A stretch of DNA of 64,000 nucleotides from contig JAOTOL010001661.1 in NCBI GenBank assembly GCA_034440575.1, positions 1,892,001 to 1,956,000 on the forward strand, written 5' to 3'. The translations under genes were made by a program, and so were the position numbers. This stretch comes from Imbricaverruca yamaguchii. Lineage: Eukaryota; Arthropoda; Thecostraca; Neoverrucidae. Positions within the stretch are counted from its first letter, which is position 1, and every line of letters starts with the position of its first letter. Below, piece by piece: positions 35,401-47,354 of the stretch. Under the pieces are notes generated by a model that was not told the origin of the DNA, did not search any database, and saw only the letters and a list, made by a program, of their open reading frames with translations.

Positions 35401-38400
35401 GCAAAAGAGTTGGCATTACTGACACATATTATTAACATATAATACTGAGTGATGGACGTAGGAACTGGGTGGGTGGTGGGGGGCAGCACCCTCCCCATCC
35501 CCAACTTTGGATGAGTTTATTAAATAATAATTGGCACTGTGGGCTTTGCAATGAAAATTGGATTTTGAAATGGCTCTTGCAATCTCAGTGATAAATTATT
35601 TGCAAACTAGGGTGAAATGCAACACTTACTGAACATTGAATCACATCCTTCCCAAGGAAGTATCAACACCATGCTTCTTGGTGCATGTTTGTGCTTCTTG
35701 GTAGTGGCAGCCTTCATTCCTTGTTTCTAACTGTATCTTGTTTACAACTGTACAAGTGTCATGATTATGCTAACTATAACGGATTTGGGATCGTGCTAAC
35801 GAACATCCCATAGCACAATTCGAGGTGAAAGGACTGCTTATGATATGATATGTTATACAATACCAATGTATGGCATGGGTGTTTATCGGATCGTTATTGT
35901 TGATATCGATGTCCCCAAATTTAATACCTCTCAAAACAGCAAGGCAGGAGCAGTGATATGCACCCAACTTTTTTTCTTCAAAACTGGGTGTGCTATGCTT
36001 AACATTTTTTACAACCGTTATTTCCAATGCAGTTTTGAGACCTTGTTGTACTCGTTCGACATCACGCATGTAACGGAAATTATTATTTAACAGCCCCTTT
36101 CCTAGCTTTGAATATAACTAACTTAGAACTCTAACTGGCTTAGAATCTGTAATGTCTAGTGTAAATGGCCATGCTCAGACATGCCAGCACTTGCTCATTC
36201 TATTCATGCTCAGAAATCGAAAAGAGAAACGTCAGGAAAATTTATAAGTACCATTCCATATTCAAGTGCTTATGACTGCATGATGAATGATTCTAGGGGA
36301 TGAAATTGATGATATTTAGTTTTGTCAAATTCCAGAGAAGACATTTTGTGCCACTCCAGTTTTATCCCACATGCTTTCAGGAACTCCAAAATGCTAAAGG
36401 TTTTATTTTAGTTTGGTGATGGGTGGGTGATGTGTTGGGTTAGGTTTTATGTGCTCCAAATATTTCCTGACACTAATTTGGAATCGCTCGATGGCGTGTT
36501 GGAATCAGGGCCTGCGCAAACAGCCTTTGGTTTTCTTGGACTGCAATCACATGAAGTCATTGTAGCAAATGCTATGATTGGCTTTTCAATGTTGAAATCC
36601 TTTGGGGATTTCAACGCTCATTTAAACGCAATTTTAGCGCTCCGATGCTCATCATAGCACTCTGTTTTGTTTCAGGCGAAGTACCTGGCACAGATAGTGA
36701 TCCAAGGTCTAAGAGTTGTCGGAAGGTCGTTCGGCCGTGCTCTAAAGCAAGAATTCGAAGGTGGGTTCCTAAGGAATGTGTTTCGTTGGTGCAAGATGTG
36801 CATCAGTATCATATCCAAAGAAGATACAAGGTCGTTTATCGAACTATAACTAGCTTAATCAGTGTTGTTCCAGGTAAAACCCCCAATAATGTCATGGATC
36901 GGAGGGGCACACTATATAGGATCTCATGTTAAAGGTTGAAATTAATGGGGTGGAAAGGAAAATTTTGAGGGGCCTCAAAGGTATATAAAAACAACACCCC
37001 TTCTTAGGATAACTTGCAAGTTTTTACAAAAAATCGTCTGCACCTACCACGAAGAATGCCATCAAGCTATGCATTGACAATTGCAATTATCTGGTTTAGT
37101 GGTATCCAAAGCTGTTAAAACGTATCTTGAAGTAGTGGCTGTTCCAGATGACTGGTATGGTATTTATGACTTTACAGGACAAGGCTATGAACCCTATGAT
37201 TTTCAACGTAGTTGTCGGTTTCGGTTGCGTTAATTATAATTAATTTAAGAGGCACAAGTCATATGGGAGGAAATTGTTTTTATCATCCTGTGGATCCATC
37301 AGTGGGCCAATGCTGATCAGCCTGCCATGGTTTACCAACCAATAAATAGTGGTCGCTAGAACAAGTACTAATTTAGTGCATGAATATGTCTGTTTCCTGT
37401 GGCTCATCTAAGCAGACCATTTTCGTCTGCTATAGAATGTCTATAGAATGCTCCCAAAATGCAGGCTATGCACAATTATACTTCACCTACCAATATCCCT
37501 CCTTCGTTGCCTTGCACGATGGGTGTTAAGCAAAATAAAATTGTCAGGGAGTAATTGTAACTTTTCTGTTTCTCGGGTATCGTTGGTATCGTTCTGCATA
37601 TCTCAGGATCCGATCTCCAATATCGGTATGTGCGCAAAGCTCCTCCCTACATTATGGAGAGGGGTTGAGGGTGTTTGACATGTTTGTTACCTTTTGCAAA
37701 GTTGGAAAAGCAATGGGCATAAACATGAGGAATATTAGTTTGGTTCTTATTCCGCAGCAAGCCACTAGTATGGTAAGCTTTTGACGTGAGGCTGTCTACG
37801 TGTGAAATTGCAATTTCATCTGCAGGCAGTGTGTGAAATGCTTAGCATGCTATTGTTCGCTTTTTTCATTGCAATCACAACATTCATTGGTATGTTACTG
37901 GTCATCACTTCTCCACTTTCTTTCAACATGATGTCGGTATTATATATGAATCATGGATTAATTTTGCTTTGAATATAAGCAAAATTAATCGATAAACCTT
38001 ATAATTATCCATTTATAGTTTATATCTAATAATCCTAATCATCATAAATTCCTCATATTACCTTTCTTCGCACAAGATAGGTGAATGGTATCTAGGTGTC
38101 ATTCATCACCTATGATAGCTGTTATAGTATATTCTTATTTTATCCTTGGTCTTACCATTTATCGAGGACATCCTTCATGTACGTTTTGCATATGGACGTG
38201 GTACCATCCTTTCTTTACCGTCCCAACCCCACTTCTGGTCCATGAATTTACGCGACTATGTGAAACAGGAGTGAAGTCACAGGGGCCTTAAGCTTCTCCT
38301 CCAGCATAATGGAAATGCATAAAATATGTATAATTGGAAATGAATCAACCGGCATAACATCGGGCATCAACATTTCTAATGCTTGGGGTATTTCATAATG

Positions 38401-41273
38401 CTCTTATTTTTCCTTGGTTCTCCAACGTGCACCTCTTGCATCCTCTGTTCTTGCACAACATTTAGGTTTCCTGCATGGCAATCGGCTATACATCATTGGT
38501 GCCTGGTGTCTGATCTGTGAGGAGGTGTGTTCCCAAGTTTATAATAGTCATCTAGTCATCGATCTGACCTGTCCGTCATTTTCAGCCAGCCAGCAGGCGG
38601 CCAAAGCACGCTCCAGCTCCGGTGCCCAGAAGTCCTCCAACTCCGCCACCCCATTCGGCGCACAAATATCACTGGACGAAGCGATGAAGATTCTCAACGT
38701 CGATAAACTCGACCCGGAGCACGTGCAGAAGAGCTACGACCACCTGTTCAGCATAAACGACAAGTCTAAGGGCGGCTCGTTCTACCTCCAGTCCAAGGTA
38801 CTTGTGCACAGCTCTGAATCGCCTGATGTGAGTCGCGTTCTGACAGGAATTTGCTACTCCATAGGCCGCCCGTGGAATGCCAACAGCTGAGTCCGAGCCT
38901 TTTTGTGTGTGGAGTGGTGTATGTGTATTTATGTAAGCATAGTAGTCGTGTGCCATTGGTTATTGTTGCACGACCTGCAGTGCCATTAGTTAATGTAATT
39001 ATCCAATCCCGCGTCCCACCGGCGAAACAGTGTGGGCCGTGATCCTGCATGAAGTGCGTCGTGAACCGCCCAATAACCGAACAAAGCGAATGTTGTGGGC
39101 AACCCTATTCACTGGAATGCTGTTGACAATCCTTGTAGCAGGAATGTTGTGGACAACCCTTGCAGCTGGAATATTGTGGATCATCCTTGTAGCTGGAATG
39201 TTCTGGACAGCCACTGTAGCTGGAATGACACAGCCAAGTGTTCATTCGCAGCGTTGGAGAACTCTTTAGAAGGTGCTAGTTCTAGTTATTGATGGTTATA
39301 TCGATGATACTTTGTTCCGCATGCCATTCGAGCCGTCGCCCTTCCCCGATTTCACGATGTTTTTCCAATTTCGCGGCTGTTGTTCCCATCTCCCGGCTGC
39401 CTTGTTCTGTGTGACTGCGGATTGGCGACAGATCTGTGAGAGTGAACCCCCAACCACTCAGCAGTGCCATCGATACTGCAGTGAGAAACACTAGCCAATC
39501 ACTCAGCAGTTCCATCGATACTGCACAGAGAAACTCTGGGTAAAAAGTGCGATGGCGGCTCTCGCAATCTTCAATGAATGTAATGAGCGCATTAAATGTA
39601 ATCCCTTCCAGTTCAATCCATTCTATTAACAAGCGCCCTGGAGGGGGCGGGCGAAATCCGCCCCCCCTCCGGTTTTTCGCAGGTAACTCCCGATTTTACC
39701 GGCCGATATACGCCATTATTTGTGTACCTGCTTAGAAATGAACGGCACGTTGTTTAAAGGAAGAAAAATGAAAATCGACCGAATTTTTTCCAGTTAGGGG
39801 TCGGTAAAGTAAAAACAAATCCACCGCCAGACCATAAATATCGGCGCTCATGCGCTTCCCGTATATTGGCAAAAAGGAAGTGTTCTTGGCAACACTAGCG
39901 ACTTTTTTATGTATATTGTTATGCTATATTGATTCCAAGTCATGTCAGGTCATCGAGGTCAAGTCAGGTCAAGAGGTCAAGTTCATGACAGGTTAACACA
40001 CACCCTGGAGGGATGGAGGACGAAATCCGCACACCCCTCCGATTTTTCGTACACAACTCCACATTGTACCGGCCGATATACGCCATTTTCCCGTGCCTGC
40101 TTAGAAATGACCGGCGCATTGTTTAAAGCAAGAAAAATGAAAATCGGCCGAAACGTTTTTAAGTTATGGGCCGTTGATGTTTTTACAAAAATCGCAGCGC
40201 CAGACCACAAAAATCTGTGCTGATGCGCTTCCCGTATATTGGCAAAAGGGAAGTGTTTTTGACAACACTAGCGACTTGTTTGGTGCATATTGTTATGCTA
40301 TATAATTTAAAAGTCATGTTAGGTCGCTGAGGTCATCATGACAGGCTAATGGAACCAAACTTGGTCAACTGGAATGTTGTCATAAATGGAAATGACTCTC
40401 GTGCGATTGATGTCACTTTGCAGTTACTCCCTACACATGCGGAAATCTACGATTTGTCATTGTGTGCTTAAGCGTTTCTATACTTCATTCATGTATTTCA
40501 CTCCTTTCTTTGCCAATCCGATTGTGGGAGCCGCCCAACGGAGCAGTCAGGTGGGCAGCCCGGTTCCGGTAACTGGAGCAGGTAATGACCTGATAAAGTG
40601 CTATATAGGTGACCTGAGGTCAAATGGCGGATCTGGCATATGTATTGCATCATTAGTAATGTCCAAAACAACATTAATGACAATTTTGGAGCATTTAAAC
40701 AATCATAGCGATCCATAACAATGACAAGCCAAGCCACGCAAAACCAGAACATTTAGTTATTCTGACCTCATTTTACCTTCAAGATTTTGACCTAAGGTCA
40801 CGAAATTTGTACACAATAGAGTTAACTATCGTGCCCATCCATCCTGCGAATTTCGTTGTTCTAGCCTTAATGGGAGCCGAGATCTTAGGGGCGGAATCCG
40901 CCCCCACCCCCCTCCAGTGCGCGTAAGTTTCAGAGGCACTCCATGACGCGTGTTAAGTTTAATCTCAACGACGTGAACCACGTCGTCACATTTTCTGTAC
41001 TGCTGGATGCCTTGCCCTGCATTCACTGCGTAATGGCTTCCATTGTGTTGTGCTATGTCTGTCTGTCTGTTTGGCCGCTGTAATTAAGCTTCAGTGTAGT
41101 ATCCGTCCTCGGCTGTGCTCCTCTCCCACCCACGTGCGGGAGAGCTGGACCATAATACCAGGTCACGTGCGTTGCAGGTGGTCAGAGCCAAGGAGAGGAT
41201 AGACGCCGACATGGCAGCTCAGAGCAGCCAGTCGAAAGACCGTGGTCCGTCTACGTCATCCGGTCAAGGCTAG
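32427..41273 (+). CDS. PAM16: PAM16/Magmas, TIM16 subunit of the mitochondrial import motor
   Basis: PAM16 is a J-like protein on the matrix side of the TIM23 inner-membrane translocase. It pairs with PAM18 and restrains its stimulation of mtHsp70. Exons: a proposed ATG-only end of exon 1 at 32427-32429, then 36676-36760, 38586-38797 and 41178-41273. Phases are 0, 1 and 0, all GT-AG. The product is 131 residues against 125 in human. The N-terminal [20 protein letters not shown] segment is followed by RALKQEF. A linker precedes the J-like domain [20 protein letters not shown], and [14 protein letters not shown] carries DKS where true J proteins have HPD. The C-terminus is [13 protein letters not shown] and ends GQG-TAG. 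Exons 2-4 are secure. Exon 1 is inferred from ATG|GTAAGC in a suitable place. AATAAA lies 190 bp past the stop. Confidence 0.9.
32430..34179 (+). other. PAM16 proposed intron 1, first part
   Basis: AT-rich intronic sequence with GGTTAGG words at 32762-32890. No coding homology recognised. Confidence 0.4.
34180..35050. other. GC/CpG-rich open region inside PAM16 intron 1, unidentified
   Basis: Unlike the AT-rich flanks, this block has high CpG and overlapping open frames on both strands, among them a plus-strand stretch at 34766-35035 beginning [14 protein letters not shown] recognise no family. A decayed transposable element, a processed gene fragment or an alternative promoter island are all possible. 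Confidence 0.3.
36676..36760 (+). CDS. PAM16: PAM16 exon 2: N-terminal membrane-associated segment
   Basis: Acceptor TTTTGTTTCAG|GCGAAG, donor TTCGAAG|GTGGGT, 85 nt ending in phase 1. It encodes [20 protein letters not shown] and then RALKQEFE, matching the first 29 residues of animal PAM16. Confidence 0.93.
37956..37990. repeat. Perfect 14-bp hairpin in PAM16 intron 2
   Basis: Arms GATTAATTTTGCTT and AAGCAAAATTAATC are exact reverse complements around a 7-nt loop (TGAATAT). Confidence 0.9.
38586..38797 (+). CDS. PAM16: PAM16 exon 3: J-like domain
   Basis: Acceptor CGTCATTTTCAG|CCAGCC, donor TCCAAG|GTACTT, 212 nt. It encodes the linker [14 protein letters not shown] and the J-like domain from [12 protein letters not shown] to [14 protein letters not shown]. 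The DKS tripeptide in place of HPD identifies PAM16 rather than PAM18. Confidence 0.95.
39631..40335. repeat. Tandem pair of about 370-bp element copies in PAM16 intron 3
   Basis: Two copies start CCTGGAGGG at about 39636 and 40004 and share TACCGGCCGATATACGCCAT, CCTGCTTAGAAATGA, GCGCTTCCCGTATATTGGCA and TGTTATGCTATAT in order. A related end, GGCGGAATCCGCCCCCACCC then CCCTCCAGTGCGC, lies inverted at 40888-40922. The whole 39631-40922 block could therefore be one inverted-repeat element with an internal duplication. Confidence 0.7.
41178..41273 (+). CDS. PAM16: PAM16 exon 4: C-terminus
   Basis: Acceptor GTGCGTTGCAG|GTGGTC in phase 0. It encodes [15 protein letters not shown] and a Ser/Gln/Gly-rich end with TAG at 41271-41273. 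Human PAM16 continues VVRAKERLDEEL at the same point. Confidence 0.93.
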   Translation: MVRAKERIDADMAAQSSQSKDRGPSTSSGQG

Positions 41274-41462
41274 CGTCTTTGTAGCGGGTGTCGGTGTACG
41301 TGCTAGTGTTGACGTGTACTGATGTGTGGTCAAGATGTCGGTTCTGAACGATTGACGTGGGAATGCTGCTGGCTGCATCGATAGCTCACTCATGATGCGG
41401 ATGAACTGGTGGCAACGCTGTGGGAAAAGGCACGACTTTTTCACAACGGCATCTCAGTGGCA

Positions 41463-41468
41463 AATAAA
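41463..41468 (+). promoter_or_regulatory. Polyadenylation signal, PAM16
   Basis: AATAAA 190 bp downstream of the PAM16 stop, followed by a GTGTGTGCGTG tract that could serve as the downstream GU-rich element. Confidence 0.6.
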
Positions 41469-41489
41469 ATACGGGTGTGTGCGTGCCGC

Positions 41490-43372
41490 TGCGAATCGCT
41501 TCTCCATCGGAGTACCCCAGATTAGTCCGGAGTGGTGTGTGGCGTTTTGGTGGGTTTAGACCAGCTGATACCAGTTATGGCCGGTTGTAGTCAGTTGAGT
41601 ATGGGATGGTGTGTGACGTTTTGGCGAGTTTTGATCAGGTTATGCCGGTCGTGGTCGGTCAGTTTCGGCCACCGACATGACTCGGGTTCCATATTTTATC
41701 ACCTTGCGGATGTCAATGCATCCTCAAGCCTGATGCGTTCATCTCCGAAACTGCTATTCGCATCAGTAGTGGTAAGTCTCGGAACATTATTGGGGAGGAA
41801 TTGTCTTTTTTGTGAATTTGGTCCAATCATTGCCCATAGGTCCCACGTTAATCTTCAGTAGCATTGTGGGGAGGAAACCCCTCGCCATCCCAAACAAAAT
41901 TATGATGAATTCCATTCTGGTGTACATCTACAAGCTTGCGTGTTATTGTAAGCTTACATTTTGTCAGCTAACTATACCACAAATGACCGAACATGTGATA
42001 GATCGATTCGTGGGTAGGAAATGTCATGGGGCGGGTGTGGTCTGTGCCACACAAAGGTTGCTTATGTCTAGCATGTGGTCCATGATTCTATGGGCATTGA
42101 TTAAAAATAATGCTATCAAGACCGTCGTTTTCCACACCAATTTCGACTGCGATTCTCCACCTATAGGCCGGCCTATAGGGTTGTGCCAACCTCGCCTACA
42201 GGGAGGTTCATTACGTGAATCCAGTACACCCAAACGAAATGAACGAATGTGTGAATCCAAACGAATTCCTAGTTGCTTTACCATACATATTTGCATGATA
42301 TGGAATGGGGTCCGAAATTAAAGTGGATAATGCTCATGGAAAAAGGATTTGGTGGAAAGCATCCAAACACAGGTTTCGTAAAAATTACATTTATAGATAT
42401 CAGAAAAATTGTTGTAAGCCATTTTTGGCTATCTTGCCCAAACATAAGATTTGCGTTAGTTTAACCGGTACAGGGCATAACGTGTTCAGTACATGGCCAT
42501 TTCTTGAACCCTTTCCTTCCAAGGGGCGCCCATTCCTCTCCGAGTGCCTCTGACTAAAAAAAATACGTTGAGCGGAGAGAGGAGGGGTGTACCCGAGCCC
42601 TCCTGGAGAGGCACCTTTTCCGAGGCCAGAGGAGCAGCGCCACACTTCCGCCACCAGGAGGGCACCGGGAGACATGTCCCTCTCAAAATTTATCCGATCT
42701 TATAAACATGAACCTTATAGTTTTAACTCGAAATAATGTTCCCAAATCTGTTTTCTCCCCCATTTGTGTATGCTAAGAGGAGCCACTGGCGCCCTCTATT
42801 CCCCAATCCCAACACCACTAATCATACTGAAGGAACCATTTGGCTTACGCTGTAGGTATATGGGCGCACACAAAATACCTAATCCTTATGGGCTTATAAA
42901 AAAAAAGGTATTTAGAACAGCTTTGGTCGTGCAAAAGATCATTTGATCCCAATCAATTTCATAGCGACGCCGATGATTACAAACAAGGCTGCAACTTTCA
43001 TTTAAGGAAATGCCATATGGAGTGGCATGCCACGACCGGAAATTATTTCGTCTTCTGAGCGCCCGGGGTTGGATCAAGAAACCTAGTTCAACGGGAACAA
43101 TATGGAAAATCTCCACTTTCGAAAAAGCAACTATCAGATTTGAACAGCTAATTATCTGTCGGATTTGTTTCGGACAATATCTGTATGATCGAAGTTTATT
43201 GTATTTACGGAATATACCATTTTAGTGCAAAATGTTGCAAGAATGGGCCTCTTGGGAGAATGGTCCCCCGTACCCCGATATCCGCCTCTGCGGGAGCATC
43301 CACAAACATTCTAGATTTATACAAAGGGCTCGTCAACTCTGTTTTTCGGTGCATACGTGAGTTGAGTTATAG

Positions 43373-43375
<3 letters not shown>
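41490..43375. other. Non-genic DNA downstream of PAM16
   Basis: Contains an imperfect 85-bp tandem duplication around 41530-41680 (GGTGTGTGGCGTTTTGG / GGTGTGTGACGTTTTGG). A GC-richer patch is at 42520-42690. Short open frames are not recognised. Confidence 0.4.

Positions 43376-43377
<2 letters not shown>

Positions 43378-43430
<53 letters not shown>
43378..43430. repeat. (AT)n microsatellite
   Basis: An uninterrupted AT dinucleotide run of about 50 bp. Confidence 0.95.
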
Positions 43431-43435
<5 letters not shown>

Positions 43436-43828
43436 CACGCAGTTTGCATAGGGATGTTTTATAGATATTTAGTACATCGCACATGATGCCACGCAGGCAT
43501 CAGCAGTAGCCTTGACCACAATAAACACTCGGCATGCTGAGTTCATCGCATGACAGGGATGGCAGCGCGTTATGTTACGGAGCTGGGCTACGACTTGGCG
43601 GCGATCGGCATCGTTGCGAAATATGAGGCGAGTAGGAATTGTACTACGGACTGGGCCCCGGTCCGGCTACAGATTGAGCTAGTGTTGCAGGTTTTGCCGG
43701 CGGGTGCGTGCTGGGCCGCCGTCAGTTTACGCAGTCACGTACTGTCAAAATACTGGTCCTGACTGAAAGGTAAAGGTGAAGAATACTTTTGTACGAAGTT
43801 ATCTCGAATTATGGCAATTATGGACCCC

Positions 43829-44810
43829 ATGGGTCTAAACCACGGGAACAGACCCCATGGGTCTGTTCCCGTGGTTCCACTAACCTCCACAAACCTCCAC
43901 TGGTCGTTCCCGTGGCCAACCCAGTGGAGATTTTTCCTCCACCAACCTCCACCAGTGGAGCAAAAGCTCCACCAGCCGAGGAGCAGGGTCCAATTGTGAT
44001 TTTTCAGTGGAGCTCAATCATGGCGCACTTGCTTCATATATTTGCGCGTAAACAACGTCCTCCGTCATATGAATATCATCTGCATGCATCAACTGATTAC
44101 CAGGATCATCCTTCGCAAAGAAAATATGAAATTACAACTATGAACAATAATCGAAGTAACAGATGCGGGCCACATAACATCCTTTTTGTGGCCTTTGATC
44201 TACGTCATTCGTCCAAAGGGGAAGATGTTACTTTACCGGCGGGATCCGCCACAATCTCTGTGCCGCGACTGCCGCAGTGCGGCGCCAATAAGATTCCACT
44301 CGAGCCTGATCGACGAGGTCGAGCAGGTTGAGATGGAGAAAAGCCAGCATCGGGCAGAAGAGCGTCTCGGGGCCCAGGTAGCCAGACATCAGATTATATG
44401 CTGTACATTAAGAAGGTAGGTTGTAACCAACCGCAAAACTGGGCAGACGATGCCTAGTGCTCAACCGAGAGGGAAGAGAGATTGCTTGGTTCATCCTACA
44501 GGGGAAAAGAACATCCGTTCTCCGCAGTCCCTGAGGGCACATATATTGCTAGAAATAAAGACAACTTTGGGACTTTGTATCATAAGTCATACTATATACA
44601 TTGTGCGATCATCTGGACAAACATTTCAGGAGCAATTTGACCAATAGCGCCAGATACAGCGCCAAACACTTCCTTTTTGTCTCGGAATTCAGACCACTGT
44701 CAGCTGATTTCTCCACCGGTCGTTCCCGTGGGCACGTCTCAACTAGCCTCAACTAACCTCCACTGAGTTCCTTCTGGTGGAGCCACGGGAACAGACCCAT
44801 GGTACCGGAT
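43829..44810. mobile_element. Fold-back element with CCACGGGAACAGACC ends
   Basis: The left end contains an 18-bp inverted pair, AACCACGGGAACAGACCC and GGGTCTGTTCCCGTGGTT, separated by 3 nt. Further CGTTCCCGTGG and CCTCCACTGG blocks follow. The right end has GGTCGTTCCCGTGGGCACG, CTCCACTGAG and then CCACGGGAACAGACCCATGG. The interior includes a short Cys/Arg-containing frame that I do not recognise. Boundaries are approximate and no target duplication is evident. Confidence 0.5.
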
Positions 44811-45202
44811 AAGTCAATCCTCGCATGACATGCTACCAAATTGTTTTACGCAGATAGTTATTTTACGGGCCTTGAGCAGGGTGAAGAAACCCGGCCGCCA
44901 ATGGTGGCGGTAATCAGTATAAAGAGGCTGGGCTATTTTCCAGATCTTGATCCAAGGATAAATTCGACTACTGCAAAAGTCTACTTAGCAGCTAGATAGG
45001 TAGGTACCAACCTTGGTGGGTGTATGCCTTCATGTCTGCCATGATTGTAGATCGGATTGTATTTTATTGTGTGCCAAGGACGCTACATCTAGTATTCTGT
45101 AATATTTTGCGATAAATTTCCAGTTGAAGGTATTTTTTGGTTTCTTCGAATTTTATCTTGTCCAATGCAATGTTTGTGAACATGCTTGACATGATATGAT
45201 CA

Positions 45203-45240
45203 CTCATTTCCTCTGCAAATGCATTTGCAGAGGAAATGAG
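45203..45240. repeat. Perfect 38-bp palindrome
   Basis: CTCATTTCCTCTGCAAATG is followed immediately by its exact reverse complement with no spacer. The centre TGCAAATGCATTTGCA holds two overlapping octamer-like (ATTTGCAT) words. A 20-bp (ATT)n run follows at about 45259. Confidence 0.97.
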
Positions 45241-45280
45241 AAAGGTGTGAACTAAAGGTTATTATTATTATTATTATTCC

Positions 45281-47205
45281 TTTCAGTTGGGAGCCAAAAT
45301 ATCGCCGAATATTGATAAGTGGCTTGGTGTTGGGTAGGTAGGTTGGTAGGTATACTACCTACCTAATTTTATAGCAAGTAGCATTCAAAATATTGGGAAA
45401 AATGTAGTGAATATAACCTATTCTTCTATGCAAGAAAGCATTCTATTTTTAAAAATGAGAAAAAGAATCCAACCAGCTAAAAAACCTAGCCTGCTTAGCC
45501 TAACCTATCCCTAAACTGTTTTGAGCAATAGAATTTGATTGAAAAACATTTTCCAATTAAAGATTTCTAGCTCACAACAGAACCCTAACCTTGCCAAACT
45601 TAGCCTAACCTAGCTTAACTTAGCCAAACCTGGCCCCTTTGTTTGCTCCATGGAGGTAAAATATTTGTCAAACTTGTCTCATGCTTGCCTTAAGCTGCCA
45701 TAATGCCTATTTTGTTCCTTGTGTATTCTTTTGTGGTCTATGTTTTATATGAAGTGTCCATTATCATGTCCTTCCATCATATATGTTTTATATATCATAT
45801 CTAGATGAGAAGATACATAGATATCTTCATTTTGATCCTATGTAGGTAGGTATGTGCCTATGTGGAAATGTTCTGCGTTGGTAATTATGCACAGTGCCAT
45901 TCTGCAAAATATGGCAAGTTCCAACAAGATTGTTAGTATGCAGATCCAAATTTAGGTATTCACTTGGCATATAAGGATGCTTCCAGGCATGCATCCAGCT
46001 GCATCAGGTGTGCAAAGCCACCAGGCATACAGGAGGCCAGTGCACCAGAAGCTGACAAGCACCAGGCATGAACTGGGCTAGTGCTGTAGCTTAATGCAGT
46101 ATTGAAATGTATTTCATTAAAAAAGCTACTCAAATTAGATACTCACAGAAGGGGACACAAGGATAAATCATGAGAGATAGTGCCCTAAAAATAATGCCAG
46201 TCCACCAAACTATCGTGCCGGATATTGAGAATTGCAGCTGCCACAAATTGTGTCAGAACCACAAAAATCATTATGGTATCCAGAGTTCAGGCTAGTGTCG
46301 TTTTCCTTGCTTACAAGAACAATTGTAGTCATCACACCCACTGACCCTGCAATTGCTCTTTTACAGTCAACTGTGTCAACAGTATAGCAACACTGGTTTC
46401 ATCCCATTGGTCAGGCTGAAATTAAATTAGGAGTCTTCCTACTATAAGCAAGAGTTGATTGCTATGCTGTAGGCATCATGTGGCCAGCCCTTGTCAAGGT
46501 ATCTGTTTCCACAGCCATGCTTGATGTGCCCATGTATTGAAACAGGGGCTAACAACAGTTGGTTGGCAATTGGAACTATCACATCCCCTATTGTTTCTTA
46601 AGCTTGTGCAGAGATGTGCATACCAAGATTTTATGTCATGAAGGCAGTTGGTCAGGCCAATGTACATTAACTGTCCTGTATTATATTAGTTATCCAGTAT
46701 GTGCACAACTCATTGCTCATTGCTCATCTTCTATAAACATGTAGTGGTGACCAATGAGTACTGTGTTATACTCCCAACATCAGTATCTGACCTATAGTTG
46801 AGAGAAACCTATAGTTGGCAAGCATCTACACACACTTTATCCTTCATGGCCTCCGACCATAAAAAAGGTCATTTTACACTAAGATGTCAAAAATGTATCA
46901 TGCTGCCTGAGATTAAATACCAGAAAGCATGAAAATGTGGAGCCAATCCAAAGCTATGATGGTCAGCTGAACTGTCAGCTTCCAAAAGTCTTTGGAGTAT
47001 GTAAATAGTTATGAATATGTCCTAAATGTTTGTGTAACCAAGGAGGTTTGTTGTGGCAAGATCCCTGGTAGGTGCTATCATACTAGCATGTCTGTTGACT
47101 TTATGAACCGGGCATATGCTACCATCCTGTCACATGCTCTTGTGAATATCAGTCATGTTCGGAGCATGCTCAGCAGTACAGCTCTTCGGGACTGCACATC
47201 AGCAA
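45281..47205. other. AT-rich non-genic DNA upstream of NAT9
   Basis: Contains GGTAGGTA/TACCTACC words at 45335-45365 and 45844-45852 and CCTAACC/AGCCTAACC words at 45490-45640. No coding homology. Confidence 0.45.
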
Positions 47206-47209
47206 CACC

Positions 47210-47336
47210 CGCGCACCATCATTCCACGGGCCGGCTCTGTTGCACCATCATCGCCCGTCCACAGGTCCACAGACGTGCTCTGTTGCACCACCATTGCCGT
47301 CCACAATTCCACGGGCCGGCTCTGTTGCAGCCGCCC
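47210..47336. repeat. Three imperfect 45-60-bp repeats upstream of NAT9
   Basis: CCGGCTCTGTTGCACCATCA, GTGCTCTGTTGCACCACCAT and CCGGCTCTGTTGCAGCCGCC are successive copies separated by GTCCACA-type blocks. Only the last has CTCTGTTGCAG, a plausible 3' splice site 18-20 bp before the NAT9 ATG. Confidence 0.6.
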
Positions 47337-47354
47337 CGCCATCTCCTGCGCACG

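Noticed and set aside
43550..43765. A short GC-rich frame starting MTGMAARYVTELGYD.
   Set aside because: No recognisable family, no splice context and only 70 codons; chance cannot be excluded.
46992..47354. An N-terminal extension of NAT9 by 121 residues.
   Set aside because: The family starts at the MKIN... methionine; the upstream frame crosses imperfect repeats and a likely splice acceptor.
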